Below, one piece after another: positions 16,148-24,633 of a DNA stretch of 64,000 nt. Location of the stretch: positions 3,720,001-3,784,000 of the forward strand of contig NZ_CP036278.1 in the NCBI RefSeq assembly GCF_007748035.1, written 5' to 3'. The notes below the pieces were generated by a model that saw only the letters and a list, made by a program, of their open reading frames with translations, was not told the origin of the DNA and did not search any database. Every line of letters starts with the position of its first letter. Position 1 is the stretch's first letter. This DNA comes from Aeoliella mucimassa. GTDB taxonomy: Bacteria; Planctomycetota; Planctomycetia; Pirellulales; Lacipirellulaceae. A program made the translations under genes and the position numbers.

Positions 16148-18631
16148 ATGACGCGAATCATTTGGACTATCGCGTTGGGGGTAAGCCTTCTGGCGTGCAG
16201 CAGCTCCAATGCCCAGACCACGGCCAACTGGACCGGCTTCGGCGATGGCATTTCGTTTACGGACCCCGCTAACTGGAATCCCACCCCGGGGGGGCAGATT
16301 GAAGTCCCCCCCAGCAGCGGCACCATGATCATCAACCCCGATGGATTGGTAAACAGCTTTGTCGTGAACAGCCCGTTCGCGGACGTGCTGCTGCAAACCG
16401 ACTACGACTACGATGGCGACACCGCGCTCGACGCCATGACGTTCGTCACGCTCGACTCGCTGACCGCCGGAGGGCCGCTGTCGATCACGGTCACGCAAGG
16501 CTCGGTGAAGTTCGCCCGCTTCGACCCGTTTCTCGGCGAGTTCGAAGATGGTGGTGGACTCCGCGGCGACGGCGACGCGACTTATACCGAATCGCTCCTC
16601 ATCAACGGTGGCTACTTTGAGTCGATGTTTGTGAGCATCGACCTCAACGTGCAACTCGATTCCGGAACGCTCCGCCTGACCGGCGTCGGCAATCCGATTG
16701 CCAGCGGGGCCTCGATCAACTTCTCCAGCGACTCGACCGCCACGTTCGAGAGCTTTGAAAGTCCAGCCGATTTTGTCACCGAGCATCTTGCGAAGATCAC
16801 CGTCGACGGAGTGACCGCTGCCATTGGTGGCAACATCGAAATCGTTGGCCAGGATCTCGACTTCGACACCGAAGCCGATGAAGAAACCGTGGTCAGCATC
16901 CTGCAGGGAGTCACCCCGGCCGGCCCTGGCGATTTCAACCGCAACGGCTCGGTCGACTACCAGGACTGGCTCGTGCTCAACGCGAATCTCTATAGCTCGC
17001 TGGCGGCCATCTCGGCGGCCGACCGCTTTGACGCCGGCGATACCAACAACGATGGCCGAGTCGACGAGCTCGACTTTGTCGCGTTCAAAACCATTGTCGA
17101 AACGCAAACCGGGGCCTCGTTCGCCACGTTCCTGTCGGTCGCGGTGCCCGAACCCTCGAGCCTTGCCCTGCTCGGCATGCTCACCATGGTGGGCCTTGTG
17201 GCCGGCATTCGCAAACACATCGCCGTTAACGGGAGGAATCGCTCCATGAGTCGCTTTGCCGGAGTCTTTGCCGCTGTACTTTGTATCTCGATGGCCCAGC
17301 AGGCCCAAGCGGTCGTGGTGGTGGAAGAAATGTTTGACTACGCCGATGGAGTGGTCGCAGGCCTCGACGGCGGCACTGGTTTCTCCGAACCTTGGGGAGT
17401 GATCGTCGGCGACACGGCCGATCCCACCGGGTACTTCGAAGTGATCAGCAACCAGGCCATCTACAACGGCAACAGTGGCGGCCAGATCGTCAACTACCAA
17501 CAGCGCGGGCTGACTTCGGCTGTGACGGTCGACACTGGCAACATCGTGACCATCGACCTCGATGTGATCATCGGCCCGAACGACACGCAGATCGGCCGCG
17601 GGATTGCCATGAACTTCGTCAACGGCGAAGACGTCGCTTTTAGCATCGGCAAGGCCCTGAACGAACGCCTTGGCCTGCTCGATCTGGGGGTCGAGGCAGC
17701 TTCGAGCAACATCGGCGACAGCAACTTCGGCAGCGGCACCGCCGGCACGTTCTCGCTGACCGCGACGCTGCAGTACGATGGAGCCGACACCTCGGTGGCG
17801 CTGAGCAACGGAACCGATACCATTTTGCACACGTTCGTCGGCGAGCAAATCACTTTCGACGCGGTTCGCTTGAATGGCTATCACCAGTCGACCACCGGCA
17901 ACGGCATCGACAACCTGGTGATCGACGTCACACAAATCGCCGAGAGCGTGATCAACCTGCAGATCGATCCCGATGGCAACGCGACGCTCGTCAACCCGAC
18001 CGGCAGCCCCATCACCATCGATCTTTACAACATCGCGAGCCCCGACGGGAATCTCGACGTGAACTTTGCCGGTATCCAAGGCAACGACCAGTCGGCCGAT
18101 GGATTCCCCGCCGGGCCAGGCACCGGCCCAAGCGCCGGCACCGGCTGGGAAAAAGCCCAAGGCACCGACGTGGGAGCTAATCTGATTGGCGAATCGTACG
18201 CGTTTGGTAGCTCGACCCTCGAAGACGATGGCACCACTATCGAGCTGGGCGACATTCTCACTACGGTCGACGAGTCGGAAGACCTGACCTTCACCTACCA
18301 CGACGCTACGCTCAACCAGTTTGTGACCGGCTACATCGAGTTCGTTGCTGCTCCGACCGATTTGATCGGCGACTACAACGGCGACGGCACCGTGAATCTC
18401 GCCGACTACACCGTTTGGCGCGACAACCTCGGCGCTTCCGAATCGGTGCTGGCCAATCCTGGCAACGACAACGGCATCGTCGACACCGGCGACTACACCG
18501 CCTGGAAGCAGAACTTCGGCATGTCGGCCGCCAGCCTGGCAGCCGTCGGCACGGGTTCGGCGGTGCCGGAACCTTCGACGCTGGCATTGCTCGGCATCGG
18601 TTTGCTGCTGTTGCGACGGAGCAGTCGCTAA
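16148..18631 (+). CDS. Fused pair of PEP-CTERM proteins in one frame (827 residues)
   Basis: The frame encodes two complete secreted proteins joined without a stop. Part 1 (residues 1-332) has a signal peptide (TIALGVSLLACSSSNAQ), a beta-helix-like body and dockerin loops (GDFNRNGSVDYQDWLV, GDTNNDGRVDELDFVA). It ends in a PEP-CTERM signal from 17144 (VPEPSSLALLGMLTMVGLVAGIRK). Part 2 starts with MSRFAGVFAAVLCISMAQQAQA, a full signal peptide, and continues with a fold related to the next gene (EMFDYADGVVAG), a beta-rich module, a dockerin (GDYNGDGTVNLADYTVWRDN) and VPEPSTLALLGIGLLLLRRSSR. The second part has its own GGGAGG and ATG at 17246, so it may also be made separately. Functions of both parts are unknown. 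Confidence 0.82.
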   Translation: MTRIIWTIALGVSLLACSSSNAQTTANWTGFGDGISFTDPANWNPTPGGQIEVPPSSGTMIINPDGLVNSFVVNSPFADVLLQTDYDYDGDTALDAMTFVTLDSLTAGGPLSITVTQGSVKFARFDPFLGEFEDGGGLRGDGDATYTESLLINGGYFESMFVSIDLNVQLDSGTLRLTGVGNPIASGASINFSSDSTATFESFESPADFVTEHLAKITVDGVTAAIGGNIEIVGQDLDFDTEADEETVVSILQGVTPAGPGDFNRNGSVDYQDWLVLNANLYSSLAAISAADRFDAGDTNNDGRVDELDFVAFKTIVETQTGASFATFLSVAVPEPSSLALLGMLTMVGLVAGIRKHIAVNGRNRSMSRFAGVFAAVLCISMAQQAQAVVVVEEMFDYADGVVAGLDGGTGFSEPWGVIVGDTADPTGYFEVISNQAIYNGNSGGQIVNYQQRGLTSAVTVDTGNIVTIDLDVIIGPNDTQIGRGIAMNFVNGEDVAFSIGKALNERLGLLDLGVEAASSNIGDSNFGSGTAGTFSLTATLQYDGADTSVALSNGTDTILHTFVGEQITFDAVRLNGYHQSTTGNGIDNLVIDVTQIAESVINLQIDPDGNATLVNPTGSPITIDLYNIASPDGNLDVNFAGIQGNDQSADGFPAGPGTGPSAGTGWEKAQGTDVGANLIGESYAFGSSTLEDDGTTIELGDILTTVDESEDLTFTYHDATLNQFVTGYIEFVAAPTDLIGDYNGDGTVNLADYTVWRDNLGASESVLANPGNDNGIVDTGDYTAWKQNFGMSAASLAAVGTGSAVPEPSTLALLGIGLLLLRRSSR
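17144..17311 (+). other. PEP-CTERM/signal-peptide joint with internal ribosome binding site
   Basis: The sorting signal starts at 17144. After the helix and RKH the frame runs through HIAVNGRNRS into an ATG at 17246 that opens a signal peptide ending AQA at 17311. GGGAGG at 17231-17236 lies 9 nt before this ATG, so the downstream module retains an independent start. A TAA at 17226-17229 is out of frame; a one-base change would separate the two genes. Confidence 0.8.
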
Positions 18632-18690
18632 CCACGAAGATGGCACCGGTTCGAACACTGGCATCCTGACTTTTCACCTGGGAGAGACTA

Positions 18691-19479
18691 ATGACTTGGA
18701 AACACCACTTGGTTCTCAGCGCACTTTGCTTGCCGTTGCTGCTGGCAACCACGACCAACGCTGCGGTGATCACCGAAGATTTCGATAGCTACACCGACGG
18801 AGTGATCGGCGGGCAGAACGACGGGGTCGGCTGGGGCGACGCATGGGGGGCCACCACTTCGGTCAACGATCCGGTCAACGAGTTCGAAGTGGTGTCTGGC
18901 GTCGCTTTGATGATGGGTAACTCCGACGAACAACTCGCCGGCGGCAACCAGGAGATCATCACGCATAGCCGGCCATTTGCCGACACGGTCATGGTGGATA
19001 CCGACACGACACTCACCTTGTCGTTCGATCTGATCGTCAACGAAACGCAGCTCGGCCGCGGAGTCGGCATCAACCTAACCGATTCCACCAACTCGCAGAT
19101 GGTATTCATCGGCAAGCAGATCAATCAGGCTGCGTCGGCCAACGGAGTGCACAGCAGCATCGGCGCCGGCGGCGACGATTACACCACGCTGGTCGAGTCC
19201 GGCAGCGGCAGCGCTTCGCTGGTTGCCACGTTCACCTCCGATGGCACCGATACCTTTGTGTCGCTCACCAACGGCACCGAGACCGTCTCCGGCACGATTG
19301 CAGGCACGCAATTCGCCTTCGATGGGCTCGACCTTACCGGCTACCATCGCCAAACGCGGACCAACGGAGTCGATAACATCAGCATCGACGTGACCAACAC
19401 CGCGGTTCCCGAACCATCGACGATTATGCTCAGCGGATTGGCGGCGTTTGTGCTGGTGGGCATTGCCCGCCGTAAGTAG
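18691..19479 (+). CDS. PEP-CTERM protein paralogous to the second half of the preceding fusion
   Basis: This 262-residue secreted protein has signal peptide LVLSALCLPLLLATTTNA, then a jelly-roll-like body starting AVITEDFDSYTDGVIGG, and ends VPEPSTIMLSGLAAFVLVGIARRK. It resembles the first half of the module encoded at 17312 onward (EMFDYADGVVAG; LGRGVGINLT against IGRGIAMNFV; FDGLDLTGYHRQTRTNGVDNISIDVT against FDAVRLNGYHQSTTGNGIDNLVIDVT), so the two are tandem paralogues. It lacks a dockerin. GGAGAG at 18681-18686 precedes the ATG. A terminator follows. The function is unknown; carbohydrate binding at the cell surface is plausible from the context. Confidence 0.85.
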   Translation: MTWKHHLVLSALCLPLLLATTTNAAVITEDFDSYTDGVIGGQNDGVGWGDAWGATTSVNDPVNEFEVVSGVALMMGNSDEQLAGGNQEIITHSRPFADTVMVDTDTTLTLSFDLIVNETQLGRGVGINLTDSTNSQMVFIGKQINQAASANGVHSSIGAGGDDYTTLVESGSGSASLVATFTSDGTDTFVSLTNGTETVSGTIAGTQFAFDGLDLTGYHRQTRTNGVDNISIDVTNTAVPEPSTIMLSGLAAFVLVGIARRK

Positions 19480-19498
19480 TCGGGAGCGCCGCTTTGCG

Positions 19499-19551
19499 AA
19501 CACACCGGGGATGGGCGTTCTGGGCAGCTCGCCGGTCCTCGGTGTGTTTTT
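19499..19551 (+). terminator. Terminator-like stem-loop
   Basis: AACACACCG at 19499-19507 pairs with CGGTGTGTT at 19540-19548 and is followed by a short T run. The loop is long (about 32 nt) and contains further GC pairing. It lies between the PEP-CTERM gene and the sulfatase on the same strand. Confidence 0.65.
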
Positions 19552-19578
19552 ATCACCTCGCGATGGGAAAGGACCGCC

Positions 19579-21402
19579 ATGCGGCTGCGCGACATTGCTA
19601 CCCTGGTAGCGTTCTGCACACTCGGCTTGCTCGCTGCATCGAGCTTGGCAGCGACGCCGAACATCGTGTTCATCTTTGCCGACGACCTCGGCTGGACCGA
19701 CACCAGCGTCGCGGCCGGCACCGGCGGCTACTCCAGCGATTTCTACGAAACGCCGAATCTCGAACTCTTGGCCACCAATGGTATGGCCTTCACCAACGCC
19801 TACTCGGCCGGGGCGAACTGCGCCCCCACGCGAGCGGCACTGCTCACGGGACAATACGCCCCGCGGGCGACCAACAACGTGTTCGCTGTGGGAAGCCTCG
19901 ATCGCCCTGCAGGCGAGACCGTCCCGCTTCGCGCCCCATCGCAGGGGTTGCCGGACGGATCGGATCAGATCCCTGGCACTGCCATCACGCTGGCCGAAAC
20001 CTTGCAGACCGCTGGTTACACGACCGCCCACTTCGGCAAATATCACGTCGGCGATCCCGATAGCACGTACAACAATGGCCCGCTCGCCCAAGGTTTCGAC
20101 TACAACTTCGGCGGCAACGGTACTGGCAATCCAGGCTCGACCTACTTCGCCGACACAACGGGGGTGTTTGCCAGCCCAAACATCGGCCCCGAGCTTGATC
20201 CGTACGCGTCGCCGGCCGAGCATCTGACCGATGCGACCACCAACGCCGCGCTGGCGTTCATGGCCGATCACACGACCGGGCCGTTCTTCATGAACGTAGC
20301 CTACCATGCACCGCACTCGCCGATCGACGGTCAAGGCCGGACCGAACTGGTCGACAAATACGCCGCGAAAACCGATGGGGTGTACCACAACGACGACGAT
20401 TACGCCGCGCTGGTCGAGGGGGTCGATGAAGGAGTCGGCCGCATTGTGCAGTACCTCAACACCACGGCCGATCCGAACCATCCCGGCCAGATGCTGGCAG
20501 CCAACACGCTGATCGTGTTCACTTCCGACAACGGCGGTAGCGAAGGTGCCACCGAGAACGCTCCGCTGAAAGGACAAAAAGGGGAATACTCCGAAGGGGG
20601 CATTCGGGTTCCGTTGATCGTGTCGCAACCAGGCGTCGTACCGACCGGCACCGTGAACCATACTCCTGTTTCGACCATCGACTACTATCCCACGTTCGCA
20701 GCGGTAGCAGGTGCCGACTTGCCGGCCGACACCCCGATAGATGGCGAAGACCTGATGCCAATCTTCGCCGACGAATCGGCTTCGCTCACCCGCGACTCGC
20801 TGTTCTGGCATTTCCCCGGCTACCTGCTCGATAGCGGTCGCAACCAACGCCCGCAGTCGATCCTCCGTCAGGATGCCGATGGCCATCAGTGGAAGCTCCT
20901 CTACAACTACGAAGACGAGAGCTTCGAGCTGTACGATCTGGCTACCGATCTCGGCGAAACCACTAACCTGGCAACTACCGAAACCGAGATGGTCGATCAA
21001 TTGGGCGACGAGCTTCGCGACTGGTTGCTCGACGTTAACGCGAAGGTCCCCACGGTGGTCGCTACCGGGTTGCCGGCAGCGCTGCCTAATTTGCTGGCAG
21101 GCGACCTCAACGACGATGGCACCTTGGACGCACTCGACTGGCAACTGCTGAACGCGGACCTCTATAGCGACCTTCGCGACCTCCCTGCCTCGCAAGCCTA
21201 CTTCCGCGGCGACTTGAATCGCGACGGATGGAACAACCAATTCGACTTCGCTCTGTTCAAGCAGTACTACTTGGCCGGCGACGCCAGTCGTTCGCTCAGC
21301 GACTTGGTTGCCACGGTGCCGGAACCTTCGACGCTGGCAATCACCCTGCTGGCGGTACTTGGTGGAACCCTCTCGACCAGCGCACGTCGCCGACGTCGAT
21401 AG
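19579..21402 (+). CDS. Secreted sulfatase with dockerin-like and PEP-CTERM ends (CAPTR type)
   Basis: This 607-residue arylsulfatase-type enzyme has signal peptide VAFCTLGLLAASSLAA, metal motif NIVFIFADDLGWTDTSVA and the modification motif CAPTR (Cys81). Thr instead of the usual Ser is within the accepted formylglycine consensus. HFGKYHVGDP and TSDNGGSEGATENAPLKGQKG support the fold. The C-terminus has dockerin-like loops (GDLNDDGTLDALDWQLL, GDLNRDGWNNQFDFALFKQ), then VPEPSTLAITLLAVLGG and an Arg-rich end. AAAGGA lies about 6 nt before the ATG. It is the third sulfatase in the window and probably acts with the two in the sigma-factor operon on one sulfated polysaccharide, but the substrate is not readable. 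Confidence 0.9.
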   Translation: MRLRDIATLVAFCTLGLLAASSLAATPNIVFIFADDLGWTDTSVAAGTGGYSSDFYETPNLELLATNGMAFTNAYSAGANCAPTRAALLTGQYAPRATNNVFAVGSLDRPAGETVPLRAPSQGLPDGSDQIPGTAITLAETLQTAGYTTAHFGKYHVGDPDSTYNNGPLAQGFDYNFGGNGTGNPGSTYFADTTGVFASPNIGPELDPYASPAEHLTDATTNAALAFMADHTTGPFFMNVAYHAPHSPIDGQGRTELVDKYAAKTDGVYHNDDDYAALVEGVDEGVGRIVQYLNTTADPNHPGQMLAANTLIVFTSDNGGSEGATENAPLKGQKGEYSEGGIRVPLIVSQPGVVPTGTVNHTPVSTIDYYPTFAAVAGADLPADTPIDGEDLMPIFADESASLTRDSLFWHFPGYLLDSGRNQRPQSILRQDADGHQWKLLYNYEDESFELYDLATDLGETTNLATTETEMVDQLGDELRDWLLDVNAKVPTVVATGLPAALPNLLAGDLNDDGTLDALDWQLLNADLYSDLRDLPASQAYFRGDLNRDGWNNQFDFALFKQYYLAGDASRSLSDLVATVPEPSTLAITLLAVLGGTLSTSARRRRR

Positions 21403-21435
21403 CCCCCTGCGAGCGGTGGTAGCAAGTCGTTTGTT

Positions 21436-21476
21436 TTGCCCCCACTTGGCCAAAATCGATCGGTGGGGGCAATTCT
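21436..21476 (+). terminator. Terminator after sulfatase
   Basis: A 10-bp perfect stem (TTGCCCCCAC at 21436-21445 pairing with 21463-21472) is followed by TTCTT. It is 33 bp after the sulfatase stop. The remaining 430 bp up to the sugar porter show no gene or clear signal to me. Confidence 0.75.
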
Positions 21477-21909
21477 TACGTCGCGTCCTCGAGTCGTAAC
21501 TCGTGCGTGCAGCTCGTGTTATCGTCAGGCTTCTCGTCATAAGTCGGGAAACTCGTTTTGGGGTGGGGGCTTTATTTTTCGGCGGCACTCGCCGACACAC
21601 ACTGCATATCCATTTGTTCACTGCCTGATTATCCCCGACCAGGTGGCCAAAAACCACAACAAACTGCTTAACTCCACCAACTTTCTTTTGCCGCCGCGCG
21701 CGTCGAAAACTCCCCCCATCTGGCTGGTAGGTTGTCCGATTGGCTTGGCGACTCATTCCGGATACGATAGCGGTCACCTACTTTTCGCTCGCGGTGAATG
21801 TGGAGCGGCAAGTCGCCATTCGTTCGACAGGTGGTCATCCTCGTAACGCGTGGTGTGCGGGTAACAGCTTTGGCCCCTCTTCTCCAAGCAATTGATTGGA
21901 CAACCTGGA

Positions 21910-23244
21910 ATGCGTTCGTCGTCCACGCTCATTCGTAGTTCGGTTACCGCCGCGTTTGCTGGCTTTTTGTTCGGTTTCGACACCGTTGTGATCTCGGGCG
22001 CGGAGCAGACGATTCAGTCGCTCTGGGAACTATCGGACCTCGAGCATGGCCTGGCCATGAGCATGGCGCTGTGGGGAACCGTGGTCGGCTCGCTGGTCGG
22101 GGGATGGCCCACCGACCGCTATGGACGAACCAAAACGCTGTTCTGGATCGGCGTGTTCTATTTCGTGTCGGCCGTTTGGTCGGGCCTGGCGACCGATTTC
22201 TACTCGTTCATGGTCGCCCGCTTTATCGGCGGGTTAGGGGTCGGCATCTCCACCGTGGCCGCCCCGCTTTATATCTCCGAAATCGCCCCGCCGGAGTCGC
22301 GCGGGCGTCTGGCTGGCATGTTCCAGTTCAATATCGTGTTCGGCATCCTGATGGCTTATTTGTCGAACTGGTTGATCCAACACGTCGGCGACGAAGCCTG
22401 GCGGTGGATGCTCGGGGCCGAGGCCCTGCCCGCCATTGTTTATACGGTGCTTTGCTATGGCCTGCCTGAGAGCCCACGATGGTTGATCGCCAAACGCCAT
22501 CGACGCGACTTGGCGATCGAAGTGCTCCAGCACGTGAACTCGGACGCATCGGCCGAAGAAATCGATGCGTTGGTTGGCGAGATCGAAATTGCCTCGAACG
22601 AAGAACAGAAATCGACGCACGGCTTCTGGACTCCCCGTCTGCGAGTGCCGATCATGCTCGCGTTTTTTGTCGCATTCTTCAATCAACTCTCGGGGATCAA
22701 CGCGATCCTGTACTTCGCCCCGCGCATTTTCGAAGCCGCCGGACTGGCGAATCAGTCGGCACTCCTAAAGTCGATTGGCATCGGCGTCACCAATTTCATC
22801 TTCACGTTCGTCGGATTATGGCTCATCGACCGCTTAGGACGCAAAACACTGCTGCTCATTGGTTCGGTCGGCTACATCGGCAGCCTTGGGCTCTGCTCGT
22901 GGGCCTTCTTTACCGAGACTTACAACATCGTGCCGGCCTGCATCTTTGCGTTCATCGCCGCGCATGCCGTGGGTCAAGGAGCGGTAATCTGGGTACTGAT
23001 CTCTGAAATCTTCCCGAATCAACATCGCGCAGCCGGACAGGCGCTCGGTAGCTTTACGCACTGGATTTTCGCCGCGCTACTGACGCTGTTCTTTCCGAAG
23101 ATGGTCACCCTGTTCGCTCCGGGTTGGGTGTTCCTGTTCTTCTGTGGCATGATGGTGCTTCAACTACTGTGGGTACAGTTCCTCGTGCCCGAGACCAAAG
23201 GGGTACCGCTCGAACAAATCCAGCGGAAGCTCGGCATCTCGTAA
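21910..23244 (+). CDS. MFS sugar porter
   Basis: This transporter of 444 residues belongs to the sugar porter branch of the major facilitator superfamily (XylE/GalP/AraE type), probably a proton symporter importing a monosaccharide across the inner membrane. Twelve hydrophobic segments can be traced. Family signatures are present: GFDTVVISGA in helix 1, the loop motif DRYGRTK after helix 2, PPESRGRLAG after helix 4, PESPRWLI at the central loop, DRLGRKTLLLIG after helix 8 and PETKG at the C-terminus. The ATG at 21910 is used; an upstream TTG at 21892 in the same frame has no better signal. It probably takes up a sugar released by the neighbouring secreted enzymes. Confidence 0.92.
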   Translation: MRSSSTLIRSSVTAAFAGFLFGFDTVVISGAEQTIQSLWELSDLEHGLAMSMALWGTVVGSLVGGWPTDRYGRTKTLFWIGVFYFVSAVWSGLATDFYSFMVARFIGGLGVGISTVAAPLYISEIAPPESRGRLAGMFQFNIVFGILMAYLSNWLIQHVGDEAWRWMLGAEALPAIVYTVLCYGLPESPRWLIAKRHRRDLAIEVLQHVNSDASAEEIDALVGEIEIASNEEQKSTHGFWTPRLRVPIMLAFFVAFFNQLSGINAILYFAPRIFEAAGLANQSALLKSIGIGVTNFIFTFVGLWLIDRLGRKTLLLIGSVGYIGSLGLCSWAFFTETYNIVPACIFAFIAAHAVGQGAVIWVLISEIFPNQHRAAGQALGSFTHWIFAALLTLFFPKMVTLFAPGWVFLFFCGMMVLQLLWVQFLVPETKGVPLEQIQRKLGIS

Positions 23245-23457
23245 ACAAGTGCGACGCCGCGTGTTCGATTCGCACGACCGCGCTGCCATCGGTACGCGAC
23301 ACCCACCACCGGGGGTGGCGGCGCGCTACGTCCCGCGTTCACAATGCGCTAGTCGCCTGACGCGTGACCGTGCGGAGTCGAATTGCGAACTCGAATCTCT
23401 GCGTACCTCGCTGGGCGGCGTGAATCACTCGCAAACTCGTTTTCAGCTTTAGCCATC

Positions 23458-24633
23458 ATGACACCTACTCGTCCGATCCTTCTCGTCGCGATCACTGCCT
23501 GCATTTGTTGCCTCCCTTGGTTGGAGACACTCGCCGACCCCCCGGGCACGGTGATCGATCACATTCCAGCCAGCACCGGGAGGTACGTTGGCTCGCCGAG
23601 CATCGCCGAACTGCCCGATGGCACGCTGGTGGCCTCGCACGACGAGTTCGGGCCCAAGTCGAACGAGCACAAGTGCGCGACCACGCGGGTGTTTCGCTCC
23701 ACCGATCGCGGCGAAACCTGGAAGCGCATCGCGTCGATCGAGGGACAATTCTGGTCGCAGTTGTTCTGGCACCGCGACAACTTGTACTTGATCGGCACTT
23801 GGGCGCATCACGGCAACTTGATTATTCGCCGCAGCAGCGACCAGGGAGCCACGTGGACCAGCCCCGACGACGCAGCCACGGGACTGCTCGCCGAGGGGGA
23901 GTATCACTGCTCTCCCCAACCGCTGGTGGTGCACGAGGGACGCATCTGGCGGGCGATCGAAGATGCCGGCGGCGGCAGTCGCTGGGGCGAGCGCTACCGA
24001 CCGTTTGTGATGTCGGCCCCGCTCGACGCCGATCTGCTGGATCGCGAAAGTTGGACCTTCTCGAATTACTTGCCGGTGAATAAGGAGTGGCTCCAAGGCG
24101 ACATGCGAGGCTGGCTCGAAGGCAATCTGGTGGTCGCGCCGAATGGCAAGCTCGTCAACATGCTCCGCGTTGCCGGCGGCAACAGCGTGGTCGGCAAGGC
24201 CGCCATGGTTACCGTGTCGGACGATGGCACCCGAGTGGCCTTTGATCCCGAGACTGGTTTTGTCGACCTGCCTGGCGGATCGAAGAAGTTCACGATTCGC
24301 TTCGATGCCGAAACAAACCGCTACTGGTCGCTCGTGAACGAAGTTCCCACCGAACTGGCAGGCACCCGCTCGGCTTCGTCGATTCGCAATCGCCTGGCAC
24401 TGGTCAGCTCGCCCGACTTGAAGGAGTGGACCACCGAGCAACTAGTGATTGACGACGACGATTTGACCCACGGCTATCAATACGTCGACTGGATCTTCGA
24501 CGGCGACGACCTACTTGCGGTGGTTCGCACCGCGACCGACGACGGCCAAGGGGGAGCCCACAACTACCACGACGCCAACTACCTGACGCTGCACCGCATC
24601 AAGGATTTTCGTAAGCCGCAGCCACCGCGCTAG
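23458..24633 (+). CDS. Secreted sialidase-like (BNR/Asp-box) beta-propeller protein
   Basis: This 391-residue protein has a signal peptide (ILLVAITACICCLPWLETLA) and a six-bladed propeller pattern with Asp boxes (STDRGETW, SSDQGATW). It belongs to the broad sialidase/neuraminidase-like superfamily of Planctomycetes. Many members are not proven sialidases, so an exo-glycosidase or sugar-binding role is only inferred. The ATG at 23458 starts the signal peptide. The stop codon overlaps that of the convergent propeller gene (24630-24633), leaving no room for a terminator between them. Confidence 0.8.
   Translation: MTPTRPILLVAITACICCLPWLETLADPPGTVIDHIPASTGRYVGSPSIAELPDGTLVASHDEFGPKSNEHKCATTRVFRSTDRGETWKRIASIEGQFWSQLFWHRDNLYLIGTWAHHGNLIIRRSSDQGATWTSPDDAATGLLAEGEYHCSPQPLVVHEGRIWRAIEDAGGGSRWGERYRPFVMSAPLDADLLDRESWTFSNYLPVNKEWLQGDMRGWLEGNLVVAPNGKLVNMLRVAGGNSVVGKAAMVTVSDDGTRVAFDPETGFVDLPGGSKKFTIRFDAETNRYWSLVNEVPTELAGTRSASSIRNRLALVSSPDLKEWTTEQLVIDDDDLTHGYQYVDWIFDGDDLLAVVRTATDDGQGGAHNYHDANYLTLHRIKDFRKPQPPR

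Noticed and set aside
17220-17250. Programmed frameshift at the second PEP-CTERM/signal-peptide joint
   Set aside because: The two parts are already in one frame and no slippery sequence is needed; the internal ribosome binding site explains separate synthesis better.
15827-18664. Very long minus-strand open frame continuing the sigma-factor frame upstream
   Set aside because: It is antisense to the PEP-CTERM fusion gene with its clear signal peptides and dockerins, has low-complexity Arg/Val/Gly-rich composition and no recognisable domain; it is a by-product of GC-rich codon use.
19075-21777. 900-residue minus-strand open frame opposite the third sulfatase
   Set aside because: It is antisense to a sulfatase with intact active-site motifs; no domain and no ribosome binding site.
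23458-24633. Calling this and the related propeller genes true sialidases
   Set aside because: The Asp boxes show only the propeller fold; the Arg triad and nucleophile Tyr cannot be assigned safely from reading alone.
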